This document shows, piece by piece, positions 1 to 8,120 of a DNA stretch of 36,029 bases. Both the position numbers and the translations under genes were made by a program. Each line of letters starts with the position of its first letter. Position 1 is the first letter of the stretch. The notes beneath the pieces were generated by a model. It was not told where the DNA came from and searched no databases. It was given only the letters and a program-made list of their open reading frames with translations. The stretch spans positions 1-36,029 of the forward strand of contig CABUDI010000018.1 of NCBI GenBank assembly GCA_902490305.1, read 5' to 3'. This DNA comes from an uncultured Collinsella sp. (GTDB taxonomy: Bacteria; Actinomycetota; Coriobacteriia; Coriobacteriales; Coriobacteriaceae).

Positions 1-105
1 AAAGATATGGCACCGTGGGGACACATGTATGTCAATCCTGGTCTAACAGAGCCTTAATTATTGTTCGTTGTGACATCGCCGAGCCCGCAGGGCGGGTAAG
101 ACGAA

Positions 106-1158
106 TTACGCGACGGTGTAAACCCAGTTGTGCTTATCCTCGACAGCACCAGACTGGATACCAGTCAGGGTCTCGCGAAGCTTCTTCATCACAGGGCCGA
201 TCTCGGTGTAGCCAGCCGGGAAGGTCACGGTCTCGTCGGCGCCGTAAACCTTGTTGTCGATTTCGCCAACCGGAGAGATGACGGCAGCGGTGCCGCACAG
301 GCCGCACTCCACAAAGGTGCCGGCCTTGACCTCGGCCCACTCGACGGGGCGCTGATCGACGGTCATACCCAGGTCCTGAGCAACCTGAACGAGCGAACGA
401 CGGGTGATGGAAGGCAGGATGGAGTCGGTGTGCGACTGCGGAACGACGAGCGTACCGTCCTCCTTCACGAACAGGACGTTGGCGCCGCCGGTCTCCTCGA
501 CATAGGTGCGGGACTCGGAGTCGAGATACAGGTTCTCGGCATAGCCCTCGCGATGGGCCTCCATCGTGGGCTTGAGGGACATGGCGTAGTTCAGGCCGGC
601 CTTGATGTTGCCGGTGCCGTGCGGGGCCGCGCGGTCATACTCGGAAACGCGCAGCTTGACGGGCTTGAGGCCACCCTTAAAGTACGGACCGACCGGGGTC
701 ACGAGGATGCGGAACGTGTACTCAGGAGCGGGAGCCACGCCGATCACGTCACCGGAACCGATCATAAACGGACGCACGTACAGGGTCGCGCCGGAGCCGA
801 AGGGCGGAACCCAGGCGGCGTTGGCAGAAACGACCTGCTTGACGGCCTCAACGAACTTGTCCTTGGGGAACGGGGGCATCTCGAGACGCTGGGCAGAGTT
901 ATACATGCGCTCGGCGTTCATGTCGGGACGGAAGCAGACGATGCTGCCGTCCTCGGCGGTGTAGGCCTTCAGGCCTTCAAAGACCTCCTGGCAGTAATGG
1001 AAGATGCCGCCGCACTCGGAGACATGCAGGGTGTGGTCGGTGGTCAGGCCGCCCTCGTCCCACTCGCCATCCTTCCAATGAGCCTCGTAGCTGTAATCGG
1101 TCTTCATGTAGCCAAAGCCGAGGCTACCCCAATCGATATCCTTCTTCTCGACAGTCAT
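106..1158 (-). CDS. ilvE: Branched-chain amino acid aminotransferase
   Basis: Cytosolic PLP enzyme that reversibly transfers the amino group between leucine, isoleucine or valine and 2-oxoglutarate, the last step of their synthesis. The 350-residue protein has the usual class IV layout. GTGNIKAGLNYA contains the PLP lysine (about K186), EVFEGLKAY lies near residue 60, and EETGGANVLFV is the cofactor-binding stretch. I chose the ATG at 1158 because AAGGAG lies 6 bases upstream. A longer reading frame to 1308 adds 50 arginine-rich residues unlike the family. It is a single gene. Its leader is about 200 bases long and holds a TACAAT-type -10 (1312-1317) and a palindrome shared with the amino-acid transporter gene near 25.2 kb. 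Identification is firm; exact substrate range is not visible. Confidence 0.95.
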   Translation of the reverse strand: MTVEKKDIDWGSLGFGYMKTDYSYEAHWKDGEWDEGGLTTDHTLHVSECGGIFHYCQEVFEGLKAYTAEDGSIVCFRPDMNAERMYNSAQRLEMPPFPKDKFVEAVKQVVSANAAWVPPFGSGATLYVRPFMIGSGDVIGVAPAPEYTFRILVTPVGPYFKGGLKPVKLRVSEYDRAAPHGTGNIKAGLNYAMSLKPTMEAHREGYAENLYLDSESRTYVEETGGANVLFVKEDGTLVVPQSHTDSILPSITRRSLVQVAQDLGMTVDQRPVEWAEVKAGTFVECGLCGTAAVISPVGEIDNKVYGADETVTFPAGYTEIGPVMKKLRETLTGIQSGAVEDKHNWVYTVA

Positions 1159-1311
1159 ATGTCGCTCCTTACATACACAGTTGCAAACTCGCGAACCCGC
1201 ACGCAAGGACCGAGGCCGGCCGCGTCGCAACGTCGCACGCCCGGAGCGTAAAGCCGGACGGGACACGCAAACAGCATCAAAGCCGATGGCACGTCGATTC
1301 GCATGCACGAG

Positions 1312-1363
1312 ATTGTACTCCGCACGCGCGTCGGATAAAACGTTTTTCTTTAACTAACTAAAG
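1312..1363 (-). promoter_or_regulatory. ilvE promoter region with CTTTA-N6-TAAAG palindrome
   Basis: On the minus strand TACAAT (1312-1317) fits a -10 box, but no good -35 is present at 17 bases. Upstream, at 1348-1363, is the palindrome CTTTA-N6-TAAAG. Seventeen bases around it match the operator-like site at 25252-25268 with one difference. A weak -35 plus an upstream palindrome suggests control by a DNA-binding protein. The protein is unknown. Confidence 0.45.
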
Positions 1364-1381
1364 TATTTTCATTTGACCGAA

Positions 1382-1417
1382 GCAAAGAGGCCCGCCACCG
1401 CAAGCGGTGACGGGCCT
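1382..1417 (-). terminator. Terminator after the DedA gene
   Basis: Arms AGGCCCG and CACCGC pair with GCGGTG and CGGGCCT around a 2-base loop, with one mismatch. On the minus strand the stem is followed by CTCTTTG. It lies about 30 bases after the stop of the DedA gene. Confidence 0.8.
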
Positions 1418-1446
1418 TGACTGCACGGTTTGCGCGCTGGCTCGAG

Positions 1447-2094
1447 TTACGCGCTCTTTTTGCCCAGCTTAGCCTTGACCAGACCGACCACGGTCGGGAT
1501 GATCGACACGGCAACGATGCCGACGATCAGCAGCTCAAAGTGCTCCTGCACAAAGGGGATGCCGCCAAAGAAGTAGCCCAGCAGCGTAAAGAGCGTTGAC
1601 CAGGTAATGCCGCCCAGCACGTTAAAGATAACGAAGTTACGCCAGTGCATGCCGCCCATGCCGGCGATAAAGGGCACAAAGGTGCGGATAAACGGGAAGA
1701 AACGGCCCAGGAAAATAGCCAGGTGGCCCCACTTGTCCAAGAAGTCCTCGGACTTTTTAATGCGCTCGGGCGTCATGGCCTTGACCTTGCCCGAAGCGAT
1801 GATCTTGCGGCCAAAGAAGTGGCCGATCATAAAGTTGCACTGGTCGCCCAGGATGGCAGCAGCCCATGCGACGGCCAGCAGGGCCACGATGTTAAAGCCA
1901 CCGTTATGGGCAAAGAAACCCGAGGCAAACAGCAGCGAATCGCCAGGAAGGAACGGGAAGAACACCACGCCCGTCTCGATAAAGATAATCAGGAACACGC
2001 AGCCGTAGGCCATGAGCGGGCCGGCGGCGATCCAGCTGGCAATCGCGGTGCGCGGATCCTTAAGCAGCTCGGCGATAAAATTGATGAAACCCAT
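1447..2094 (-). CDS. DedA-family membrane protein (VTT domain)
   Basis: Polytopic inner-membrane protein of the DedA/VTT (SNARE-associated) family. Members act in phospholipid scrambling and undecaprenyl-phosphate recycling. The 216-residue protein carries the family signatures: ETGVVFFPFLPGDSLL at 40-55, with its acidic residue E40, and GRFFPFIRTFVPFIAGM at 130-146, with the two conserved arginines R131 and R137. Hydrophobic segments lie near 25-48, 66-85, 125-145 and 185-205. The ATG at 2094 has GAGAGG about 9 bases upstream. An upstream extension to 2178 is basic and unlike the family. The gene is followed by a strong terminator, so it is probably monocistronic. Its specific lipid substrate cannot be read from sequence. 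Confidence 0.9.
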   Translation of the reverse strand: MGFINFIAELLKDPRTAIASWIAAGPLMAYGCVFLIIFIETGVVFFPFLPGDSLLFASGFFAHNGGFNIVALLAVAWAAAILGDQCNFMIGHFFGRKIIASGKVKAMTPERIKKSEDFLDKWGHLAIFLGRFFPFIRTFVPFIAGMGGMHWRNFVIFNVLGGITWSTLFTLLGYFFGGIPFVQEHFELLIVGIVAVSIIPTVVGLVKAKLGKKSA

Positions 2095-2259
2095 GAAGTA
2101 AAACCTCTCAGTTGTGGGCGCGGATACGTCCAAGTTGACCAGTATACGGTTGCGGCGCCCCCTCGTGCGCAACCCCACAAAAGCATGACTCCATTACCAG
2201 CAAGTTTGCATAACTGACACCTGTTGCGCAATGCCGCCAAGATTGTCCTTCCTAATCCC

Positions 2260-2276
2260 TAGCGAATCGCTATACT
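2260..2276 (+). promoter_or_regulatory. Possible cysE promoter with a 13-bp palindrome
   Basis: TATACT at 2271-2276 is a good -10 box, about 40 bases before the chosen cysE start. No -35 at standard spacing is clear; TTGTCC at 2244-2249 is 21 bases away. A perfect palindrome, TAGCGA-A-TCGCTA, occupies 2260-2272 and touches the -10, so it could be an operator. Confidence 0.4.
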
Positions 2277-2317
2277 TTATTGAATCGCATTGCCATGGCG
2301 CTAAGGGAGGGCGGCCG

Positions 2318-3022
2318 GTGAGCTTTATCAATACCATTCGCGAGGACATCAAGACCGTCCAGGCGCAGGACCCCGCCGCGCAAAACGGCCTGGTCATTTT
2401 CCTTTCGTACCCCGGCCTGCATGCCAAGTGGAACCACGTACCCGAGCACTGGCTCTGGGAGCATGGTCATCGCTCGCTCGCCCGCGTGCTCTCACAAATC
2501 ACCCGCCACATCACCGGCGTCGAGATTCATCCCGCCGCGCAAATTGGCAAGCACTTCTTTATCGACCACGCCATGGGCGTCGTCATCGGCGAGACCACCA
2601 TTGTGGGCGACAACTGCGTGCTCTACCAGGGCGTCACGCTCGGCGGTACCGGCAACGAGACCGGTAAGCGCCACCCCACCCTGGGCAATAACGTCACTGT
2701 GGGCACAGGCGCCAAGGTGCTCGGCAACATCCGCATCGGCAACAACGTCAAGATCGGTGGCAACTCGGTCGTCGTCAAAGACGTACCCGATAACTGCACC
2801 GTCGTGGGCGTGCCCGGGCGCATCATCAAGCGCAACGGCTGCCGCGTGTTCGAAGAAAGCTTCGACGCCAAGCAGCACCGCGAGTATATGCCCGACGATG
2901 CCGCCGAGCAGAGCGCCCTCAACCGCCAGGGCATCACCGAGAATGCCCGCCGTGTCAAGGAACTCGAGCGAGAGGTGGCGGAGCTCAAGGCCCTCGTCGC
3001 CAAGCTCGTGGACGAACGCTAG
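2318..3022 (+). CDS. cysE: Serine O-acetyltransferase
   Basis: Acetylates serine with acetyl-CoA to give O-acetylserine, the carbon skeleton for cysteine synthesis. The 234-residue protein is the short type: a helical N-terminus, then a left-handed beta helix of hexapeptide repeats at about 65-170. FIDHAMGVVIGETT (D83-H84) and GKRHPTLG (H119) carry the catalytic residues. I chose GTG at 2318 because AGGGAGG lies 7 bases upstream; the ATG-like frame extension from 2231 lacks this and is not family-like. Residues 208-233 form a likely coiled coil, an unusual tail. It does not end in isoleucine, the residue that normally docks into cysteine synthase, so complex formation by that route is doubtful. 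No cysK is adjacent. Confidence 0.93.
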   Translation: MSFINTIREDIKTVQAQDPAAQNGLVIFLSYPGLHAKWNHVPEHWLWEHGHRSLARVLSQITRHITGVEIHPAAQIGKHFFIDHAMGVVIGETTIVGDNCVLYQGVTLGGTGNETGKRHPTLGNNVTVGTGAKVLGNIRIGNNVKIGGNSVVVKDVPDNCTVVGVPGRIIKRNGCRVFEESFDAKQHREYMPDDAAEQSALNRQGITENARRVKELEREVAELKALVAKLVDER

Positions 3023-3059
3023 GAACGCAAGCGGCACAAAACGACATCGGCACCGACGC

Positions 3060-3100
3060 AAAAGGCGCGCCAGGGAGTTCATCCCCGGCGCGCCTTGTTT
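3060..3100. terminator. Bidirectional terminator between cysE and the ABC exporter
   Basis: GGCGCGCC (3064-3071) pairs with GGCGCGCC (3087-3094), extended by GGG/CCC inside. TTGTTT follows on the plus strand and TTTTGCG on the minus strand. A second hairpin, CAAAGGG/CCCTTTG (3110-3128), lies just before it for the leftward transcript. Confidence 0.8.
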
Positions 3101-3133
3101 CCGATGCGACAAAGGGGTCGTCCCTTTGCCACA

Positions 3134-5128
3134 TTATGCGAACTGACTCAAGTAGAGGTCGGCGTAGGCGCCCTCGGCAGCCAGTAGCTCCTTATGCGTG
3201 CCCTGCTCGATAATGTTGCCGTGATCCATGACCAAGATCAGGTCGGCGTCCACAATCGTCGACAGGCGGTGCGCGATCACAAAGCTCGTGCGCCCGCGCA
3301 TAAGCGCGTCCATGGCACGGCCGATGGCAAGCTCGGTACGCGTGTCCACGCTCGACGTCGCCTCGTCCAAGATGAGGATCGCCGGGCTGTTGAGCAGCAC
3401 GCGCGCGATGGTCAGCAGCTGACGCTGGCCCTGGCTGATGCTTTCGGCATCGTTGGCCACGCGCGTGTCGTAGCCCTGCGGCATGGTGCGCACAAAGAAG
3501 TCGACCTGCGCGGCGCGGGCGGCAGCCACGATCTCGTCGCGCGTTGCCTCGGGGCAGCCGTAGGCGATGTTTTCGGCAATCGTGCCGTCGAACAGCCAGG
3601 CGTCCTGCAGCACCATGCCAAACTGCTGACGGAGCTCACCGCGGTTCATGAGGCGCGTATCCACACCGTCGAGCGTAATGCGGCCGCCGTCGATCTCGTA
3701 AAAGCGCATGAGCAGGTTGATGAGCGTTGTCTTGCCTGCGCCCGTGGTTCCCACCACGGCAATCTTCTGGCCCGGCTCGGCGGTAAACGACACGTCGCGC
3801 ATGAGCGGCTTTTCGGGCGTGTAGCCAAAGCGCACATGTTCAAAGGCGACGCGGCCCTTCACGCGACCCGGCAGCTTGGCAGCCTCGTCCGGCAGCGGAT
3901 CGGCCTCCATCTCAGACTCATCGAGCAGGTCGAACACGCGCTCCGCACTCGCCAACGCGCTCTGCAGCGAGTTGAAAGTGAACGACAGCTGCGTCATGGG
4001 TTCGGACGCCTCGTAGATAAACTGGAAGAACGCCTGGAACACGCCGACGGTCATGTGACCGGCAACCAGCATGCTGCAGCCCACGAGCGCAATCACGATC
4101 TGCGCCAGGCGACCGATAAAGCGAACCGCGGGTCCGACGGCGTTGATCATAAAGTCGGCCTTGGTGCTCACGCGGGCCAGCTCGCCCGAGGCCTCGTGCA
4201 CCTCGGCAGAGCTCTGGTGCTCACGGTTGAATGCGCGAATCACCAAACGGCCCGAATAGCCCTCCTCGACCGCGCTCGTGATTTTGGACACCCATTCCTG
4301 ACGCTCGCCCGTCACATCATGCGTACGGCGCGAAACCACCTTGGTCACCAGCAGCGATACCGCCGTAAAGAACAGAAAGACGAGCGTAAGCTGCACGCTG
4401 AACACGAACATCACGCTCACAGCACCAACAACCGTGCCGATCGACACGAGCAGCTGCAGCAATCCGCGCTGCATGCTCTCGGACATCTTGTCCAGGTCGT
4501 TGGTCGCGCGGCTGACGACCTCGCCGGGACGATGCGCGTCAAAATAGGCGAGCGGCAGACGGTTGAGCTTTTGCGCGATGCGGTTGCGCAGGCGCAGATT
4601 GAGACGCTCAGCGACGCTCGACATCAAAAAGCTCTGGAGCGCATAGAACGAGGCAGCGGCAGTCCAGATCATAAAGTAGACGAAAATGGTCTTGCCGCAG
4701 TTCTCCCAGGTGATGCTGAAAGTGGTGTCGTTGGCAAACGCCACCTGAATGTGGCCCCACAGCTCATCGATCACGCGGGCGCTATATGCCGGCGCGGCGG
4801 TGTTAAAGATGACATAGAACACGATGCTCGCGAACACGATATAGAAGCGCCAATGGTCGCCGGCAGCCTCACTCCACAGGCGGCGCACCGTCGCCCAGGC
4901 ATCCCGAGGCGTCTCGTCCTCGTCTTCGTCGTCCACGTCGCGCATACGCTCTGCCTCGGCGCGGGCGCGCTCGTCCTCGGCACGTTCGTTTTCCTCGTAG
5001 AGCGCTTGGCGGCGAGCCTCGCGCTTGGCGGCGTCATCCAGCTCGGTCGACGCGGCAGCCGTTTCCTCGACCAGTCCCGCGGCAGCGGCGTCATCAACGC
5101 CGCCCTGCTTCTTGAGCTCCCCGGTCAT
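3134..5128 (-). CDS. ABC exporter half-transporter, canonical-Walker B subunit
   Basis: Second half of a type IV ABC exporter, with membrane and ATPase domains fused in 664 residues. The first 75 residues are a highly charged, acidic and arginine-rich extension (a DDEDEDE run near 66-72) not typical of the family. Transmembrane helices cover about 95-400. Walker A GTTGAGKTT starts near 460, the signature is ISQGQR (near 564), Walker B LILDE ends near 589, and H-loop His is near 620. The signature is degenerate (SQGQ for SGGQ) while Walker B keeps the catalytic Glu, the mirror image of its partner. I chose the ATG at 5128 because GGAGG is 8 bases upstream; it overlaps the partner gene by 35 bases. 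Probably multidrug or lipid export; substrate unknown. Confidence 0.9.
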   Translation of the reverse strand: MTGELKKQGGVDDAAAAGLVEETAAASTELDDAAKREARRQALYEENERAEDERARAEAERMRDVDDEDEDETPRDAWATVRRLWSEAAGDHWRFYIVFASIVFYVIFNTAAPAYSARVIDELWGHIQVAFANDTTFSITWENCGKTIFVYFMIWTAAASFYALQSFLMSSVAERLNLRLRNRIAQKLNRLPLAYFDAHRPGEVVSRATNDLDKMSESMQRGLLQLLVSIGTVVGAVSVMFVFSVQLTLVFLFFTAVSLLVTKVVSRRTHDVTGERQEWVSKITSAVEEGYSGRLVIRAFNREHQSSAEVHEASGELARVSTKADFMINAVGPAVRFIGRLAQIVIALVGCSMLVAGHMTVGVFQAFFQFIYEASEPMTQLSFTFNSLQSALASAERVFDLLDESEMEADPLPDEAAKLPGRVKGRVAFEHVRFGYTPEKPLMRDVSFTAEPGQKIAVVGTTGAGKTTLINLLMRFYEIDGGRITLDGVDTRLMNRGELRQQFGMVLQDAWLFDGTIAENIAYGCPEATRDEIVAAARAAQVDFFVRTMPQGYDTRVANDAESISQGQRQLLTIARVLLNSPAILILDEATSSVDTRTELAIGRAMDALMRGRTSFVIAHRLSTIVDADLILVMDHGNIIEQGTHKELLAAEGAYADLYLSQFA

Positions 5129-6866
5129 GCTGCTCACCTCCCTTCATTTGCGATTCCGCGATGGCGCGGTACACCTCGCAGGTTTCCATAAGCTCGCCAT
5201 GCGTGCCCAAGCCCACGACCTCGCCGTCCTTGAGCACAACGATCTGGTCGGCATGCAAAATAGTCGAGATGCGCTGCGCGATGATGAGCACCGCGGCGTC
5301 GCGCGTCTCGTCCTGCAGCGCATGGCGCAGGGCCGCATCGGTCTTAAAGTCCAGGGCCGAAAAACTGTCATCGAAGATATATAGATCGGCATGCTTCATG
5401 AGTGCGCGGGCGATGGCCAGACGCTGACGCTGACCGCCCGAGAAATTCGTACCACCCTGGGATACCGGCGTATCGAGTCCCTGTGGCTGGTCGAGCACAA
5501 AGGTGCTCTGGGCAACCTGCAGCGCGTGAAGCATGTCGGCCTCGGTCGCACCCTCGTTGCCATAGCGCAGGTTGCTCGCCACCGTGCCCGAGAACAGCCA
5601 CGCCTTCTGCGGCACGTAAGCGATATGCCCGCGAATCTCGTCTTGCGAAAGGTCGCGCAGGTCAACGCCATCCAGGCGAATGGCGCCTTTGGTGGCATCG
5701 TGGAAGCGAAGCAAAAGCTTGGCCACCGTTGACTTGCCCGAGCCCGTTGAGCCCACGATCGCGGTCGTCTGGCCGCGGCGACAGGCAAAACTCAGATCGC
5801 ACAGGGTGTCCTCGTCGGCATCGTCAAAACGGAACGACATATGGTCGAACACGGCGACCGCGTCTGCTCCGTCCTTTGAGTCGGACGCGCCCGCGTCGAG
5901 TGTTCGCTCGCCATCGACGATGCTCGGCTCAATCTGAAGCACCTGTTGTGCACGGTTGAGGCACGCCGCGGCGCGCGGAAGCGTCAGGATCACCATCTGC
6001 GCCATCATCACAAAGAACAGGATCAGCAGCGCGTATTCCAACACGGCCGAGATGCTGCCGATCTGCATGGCGTGAACGCCTACGCGATTGCCTCCCACCC
6101 ACAGCACCGCCACCTCGGCGATATTCATCAGAAAGAAGCAGGAGCTATCGAGACCCACAAACAGGTGGTTGACCTTGATGGCGTTGGCCGCGTAATCGCT
6201 AAACACCTCGTCTAGGCGCTGCTCCTCATGGCGCTCCTTGTTAAACGCGCGGATGACGCGCACGCCCACGATGTTCTCGCGCAGCACCACGTTCATGCGG
6301 TCGATAAAGCTCTGCAGGCGCATAAAGATCGGCGCGGCGTTAGCCACCGTAAAGACCGCCGCAACCAGCACGATCGCAACCACGACGCCCAGAAGCATGC
6401 CCATGGCCGGATCGATGAGCCAGGCGAAGATGATGCCTGCCACGGCCAAGAACGGCACCGGCAGCACCAACTGAATCGTCTGAAGGACAGCTTGCTGAAT
6501 CACGTTGATGTCGTTGAGCGAGCGTGTGATCATCGAACCCGTGCCAAAGCGCTCAAAGTCGCTAGCCGCGAGTTCGAGCGACTTGTCGTACACGGCATTG
6601 CGGATATCGCAGGCCACGTTGGCGGCCAGGCGCGCCGAAAGATAGCAGCCCAGCACCGCGCCGCCGCTGGCCATGCCAGTCGCGATAAGCATGTAGAAGC
6701 CATTGCGCAAAATGTAGTCGACATCGCCCGTGGTAATGCCGGTGTTGACCATGTTCGCCAGCATCGTGGGCACCAGCAGGGTGCCGATGTTGTCTATCAG
6801 CAGCACCAGCAGCGTCACCGCAACGAGCCTACGGTACGGCTTCATAAACCTCATTAAGAGTCGCAC
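5094..6866 (-). CDS. ABC exporter half-transporter, degenerate-site subunit
   Basis: First half of the same heterodimeric exporter, 590 residues: membrane domain at about 1-310, ATPase domain after 340. Walker A is GSTGSGKST (near 372) and the signature FSGGQRQR (near 475) is intact. Walker B reads LYIFDD, with Asp for the catalytic Glu, and the H-loop reads IIAQR, with Gln for His (near 531). Such changes mark the non-hydrolysing site of BmrCD- or TM287/288-type heterodimers. The GTG start at 6866 gives MRLLMRFMKPYRR, the usual family beginning. An ATG at 6854 shares its A with the MarR stop and is also possible. It forms an operon: MarR gene, this gene, then the partner. Confidence 0.9.
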   Translation of the reverse strand: MRLLMRFMKPYRRLVAVTLLVLLIDNIGTLLVPTMLANMVNTGITTGDVDYILRNGFYMLIATGMASGGAVLGCYLSARLAANVACDIRNAVYDKSLELAASDFERFGTGSMITRSLNDINVIQQAVLQTIQLVLPVPFLAVAGIIFAWLIDPAMGMLLGVVVAIVLVAAVFTVANAAPIFMRLQSFIDRMNVVLRENIVGVRVIRAFNKERHEEQRLDEVFSDYAANAIKVNHLFVGLDSSCFFLMNIAEVAVLWVGGNRVGVHAMQIGSISAVLEYALLILFFVMMAQMVILTLPRAAACLNRAQQVLQIEPSIVDGERTLDAGASDSKDGADAVAVFDHMSFRFDDADEDTLCDLSFACRRGQTTAIVGSTGSGKSTVAKLLLRFHDATKGAIRLDGVDLRDLSQDEIRGHIAYVPQKAWLFSGTVASNLRYGNEGATEADMLHALQVAQSTFVLDQPQGLDTPVSQGGTNFSGGQRQRLAIARALMKHADLYIFDDSFSALDFKTDAALRHALQDETRDAAVLIIAQRISTILHADQIVVLKDGEVVGLGTHGELMETCEVYRAIAESQMKGGEQHDRGAQEAGRR

Positions 6867-7354
6867 GACTCCCCCTCACGTTGATCCTCTGCCTGGCCTG
6901 TGGTCGCCACTTGTTGCTTGAATGCATCGCACTCGTCGCCGAGCGCCTGGGAAAATTTGCCGATCAAGCGCATAATCTCGCGCTGCTCCCACGGCTCGAG
7001 CGTCTCAAAAGCACGCTGCTCGGCCCCTTGCGCCGGCAGTGCATATTGCTCGGCAAACCGCATGCCCTCCTCGGTCAGGCGCACAACCTTGTTCTTGCGA
7101 CTGCCTTCGGCAAACTCCAGCGTCGCGAAACCCCGCGCCGTCAAGGTTTTAATGGCCGAGTTGATGGTCTGCTTGCTGTAGAACCATTCGCTCGTCAGGC
7201 GGCTTACGGCAATACTGCCGCCCGCCGTGCTGGTATCGACGAGCATCCAGTAAGCGCAGTCCGAAAGACCGCAGGCGCGCGAGAACTCCGAATAGATATG
7301 GTCGAGTCCATTGAGCAACCGGTCGAAGTCGACCAGCGTAACCGCACTATTCAT
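6854..7354 (-). CDS. MarR-family transcriptional regulator
   Basis: A 166-residue winged-helix protein. The DNA-binding region spans about 45-105: SRLTSEWFYSKQTINSAIKTLTARGF is the helix-turn-helix, and the following wing includes EGSRKNKVVRLTEEG. The first gene of the exporter operon, it overlaps the start of the next gene. MarR proteins in this position usually repress their own operon and release DNA on binding a compound the exporter removes; that role is inferred. The start at 7354 has only a weak ribosome site (GGTGGG). The C-terminal tail after 145 is polar and probably disordered. The promoter upstream carries repeated motifs suited to self-regulation. Confidence 0.88.
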   Translation of the reverse strand: MNSAVTLVDFDRLLNGLDHIYSEFSRACGLSDCAYWMLVDTSTAGGSIAVSRLTSEWFYSKQTINSAIKTLTARGFATLEFAEGSRKNKVVRLTEEGMRFAEQYALPAQGAEQRAFETLEPWEQREIMRLIGKFSQALGDECDAFKQQVATTGQAEDQREGESCDS

Positions 7355-7372
7355 CTATCCCACCATTCGATT

Positions 7373-7430
7373 GTCCGATTTTTGACCAATTTTGTATCTC
7401 TAGATTAGTCCGAGTTTTGACTATCGTCAA
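7373..7430 (-). promoter_or_regulatory. Promoter and probable operators of the MarR-ABC operon
   Basis: On the minus strand TTGACG (7425-7430) and TAATCT (7402-7407) are 17 bases apart, a good housekeeping promoter. A 14-base motif, GTCAAAANTCGGAC, occurs twice in direct orientation: at 7408-7421 in the spacer and at 7373-7386 downstream of the -10, 35 bases apart. TTGAC-N4-GTCAA at 7417-7430 is a perfect inverted repeat over the -35. Binding of the MarR protein here is inferred. Confidence 0.7.
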
Positions 7431-7473
7431 CAGGCTCTCCGCAAATGCTTGCACTTTTATGGCCTATCGGCAG

Positions 7474-7509
7474 AAAAAGACCGCCGGCGCGGGGGCAGCG
7501 CCAGCGGTC
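7474..7509 (-). terminator. Terminator after the 96-residue protein gene
   Basis: A 12-base-pair stem (7479-7490 with 7498-7509, one mismatch) and 7-base loop, followed on the minus strand by TTTTT. It lies 27 bases after the stop at 7536. Confidence 0.85.
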
Positions 7510-7535
7510 ACGTGAAAATCGGGTTTTATTGCCCG

Positions 7536-7826
7536 TTAAGCGGCGACGGCCTCATAGACCGTAGCGCCCGAGAAGCTGTCATGCAGGCTCTTGCCGGCAA
7601 TCCACGGCAGCTCGACGACCTCGCAGACCGTGTTGACCAGCTCGGAGCAGTCAGTAAAGTGGCCCTTGTCGTTGAGGGCCTCGCAATCCTGAACACGCCA
7701 ATAGCCATCGGTGTGCGTGATGTAGTACTCGTGATCGTCAATCGTCACAAAAGCGCGCGTCTTGGAACGCAGCAGCTTCAGAAATCCTTCGAAGTCGGTC
7801 TCGACGACATCTCCAGCCTGGAACAT
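7536..7826 (-). CDS. Small protein of unknown function (96 residues)
   Basis: I do not recognise a family. The protein is acidic and soluble with no membrane segment or signal. It begins MFQAGDVVETDFEGF and has an aromatic, polar centre (DDHEYYITHTDGYWRVQDC). Cysteines follow at spaced positions, without a clear metal-binding pattern. The start at 7826 is well supported: AGGAGG lies 7 bases upstream. A strong terminator follows, so it is transcribed alone. The reading frame matches its neighbours in base composition, which supports a real gene. The N-terminal half could be a small beta-barrel or sensor fold, but nothing in the sequence settles this. Confidence 0.75.
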   Translation of the reverse strand: MFQAGDVVETDFEGFLKLLRSKTRAFVTIDDHEYYITHTDGYWRVQDCEALNDKGHFTDCSELVNTVCEVVELPWIAGKSLHDSFSGATVYEAVAA

Positions 7827-8018
7827 GATGTTACCTCCTGGCCCGGCGCCACCACGGCGCATTGATAAACGCTGGTACTCCTTTAGTAAAACCTTTATCA
7901 GAGGTTATGCGTTCGTCATTTAGGCAAGTGGTAAAAAACCGCAGGGTAGACGGGATAAAACGTTTAACCATCCCATTTGTTTGTCACATTCTGAAGGTAC
8001 TTTTATGCAAACCTACTT

Positions 8019-8030
8019 TCCCAATTGGGA
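8019..8030. promoter_or_regulatory. 12-bp palindrome upstream of the nitroreductase gene
   Basis: TCCCAATTGGGA is a perfect palindrome about 90 bases before the nitroreductase start. The 294-base gap between the divergent genes (7827-8120) otherwise shows an AAACGTTT palindrome near 7958 and no clear promoter pair. It may be an operator for a regulator encoded elsewhere. Confidence 0.3.
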
Positions 8031-8120
8031 TCTACCCTTTTGGCCGGGCAATTGACCGTCTATCGTTTGAGCCCGACGGGTATGAACGGGGCATCTGCAA
8101 CGCCACCGCAAGGAGACACC

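Noticed and set aside
83..97. Short GC-rich inverted repeat after the ilvE stop as a terminator
   Set aside because: The stem is only 6 bases with a 3-base loop and no T-tract on the minus strand.
3194..5191. 665-codon open frame opposite the ABC exporter gene
   Set aside because: Antisense shadow with no family features; the minus-strand gene has all ABC motifs.
7953..7965. 13-base match GGATAAAACGTTT also at 1333-1345
   Set aside because: An exact 13-base match is expected several times by chance in 36 kb, and no other shared feature supports it.
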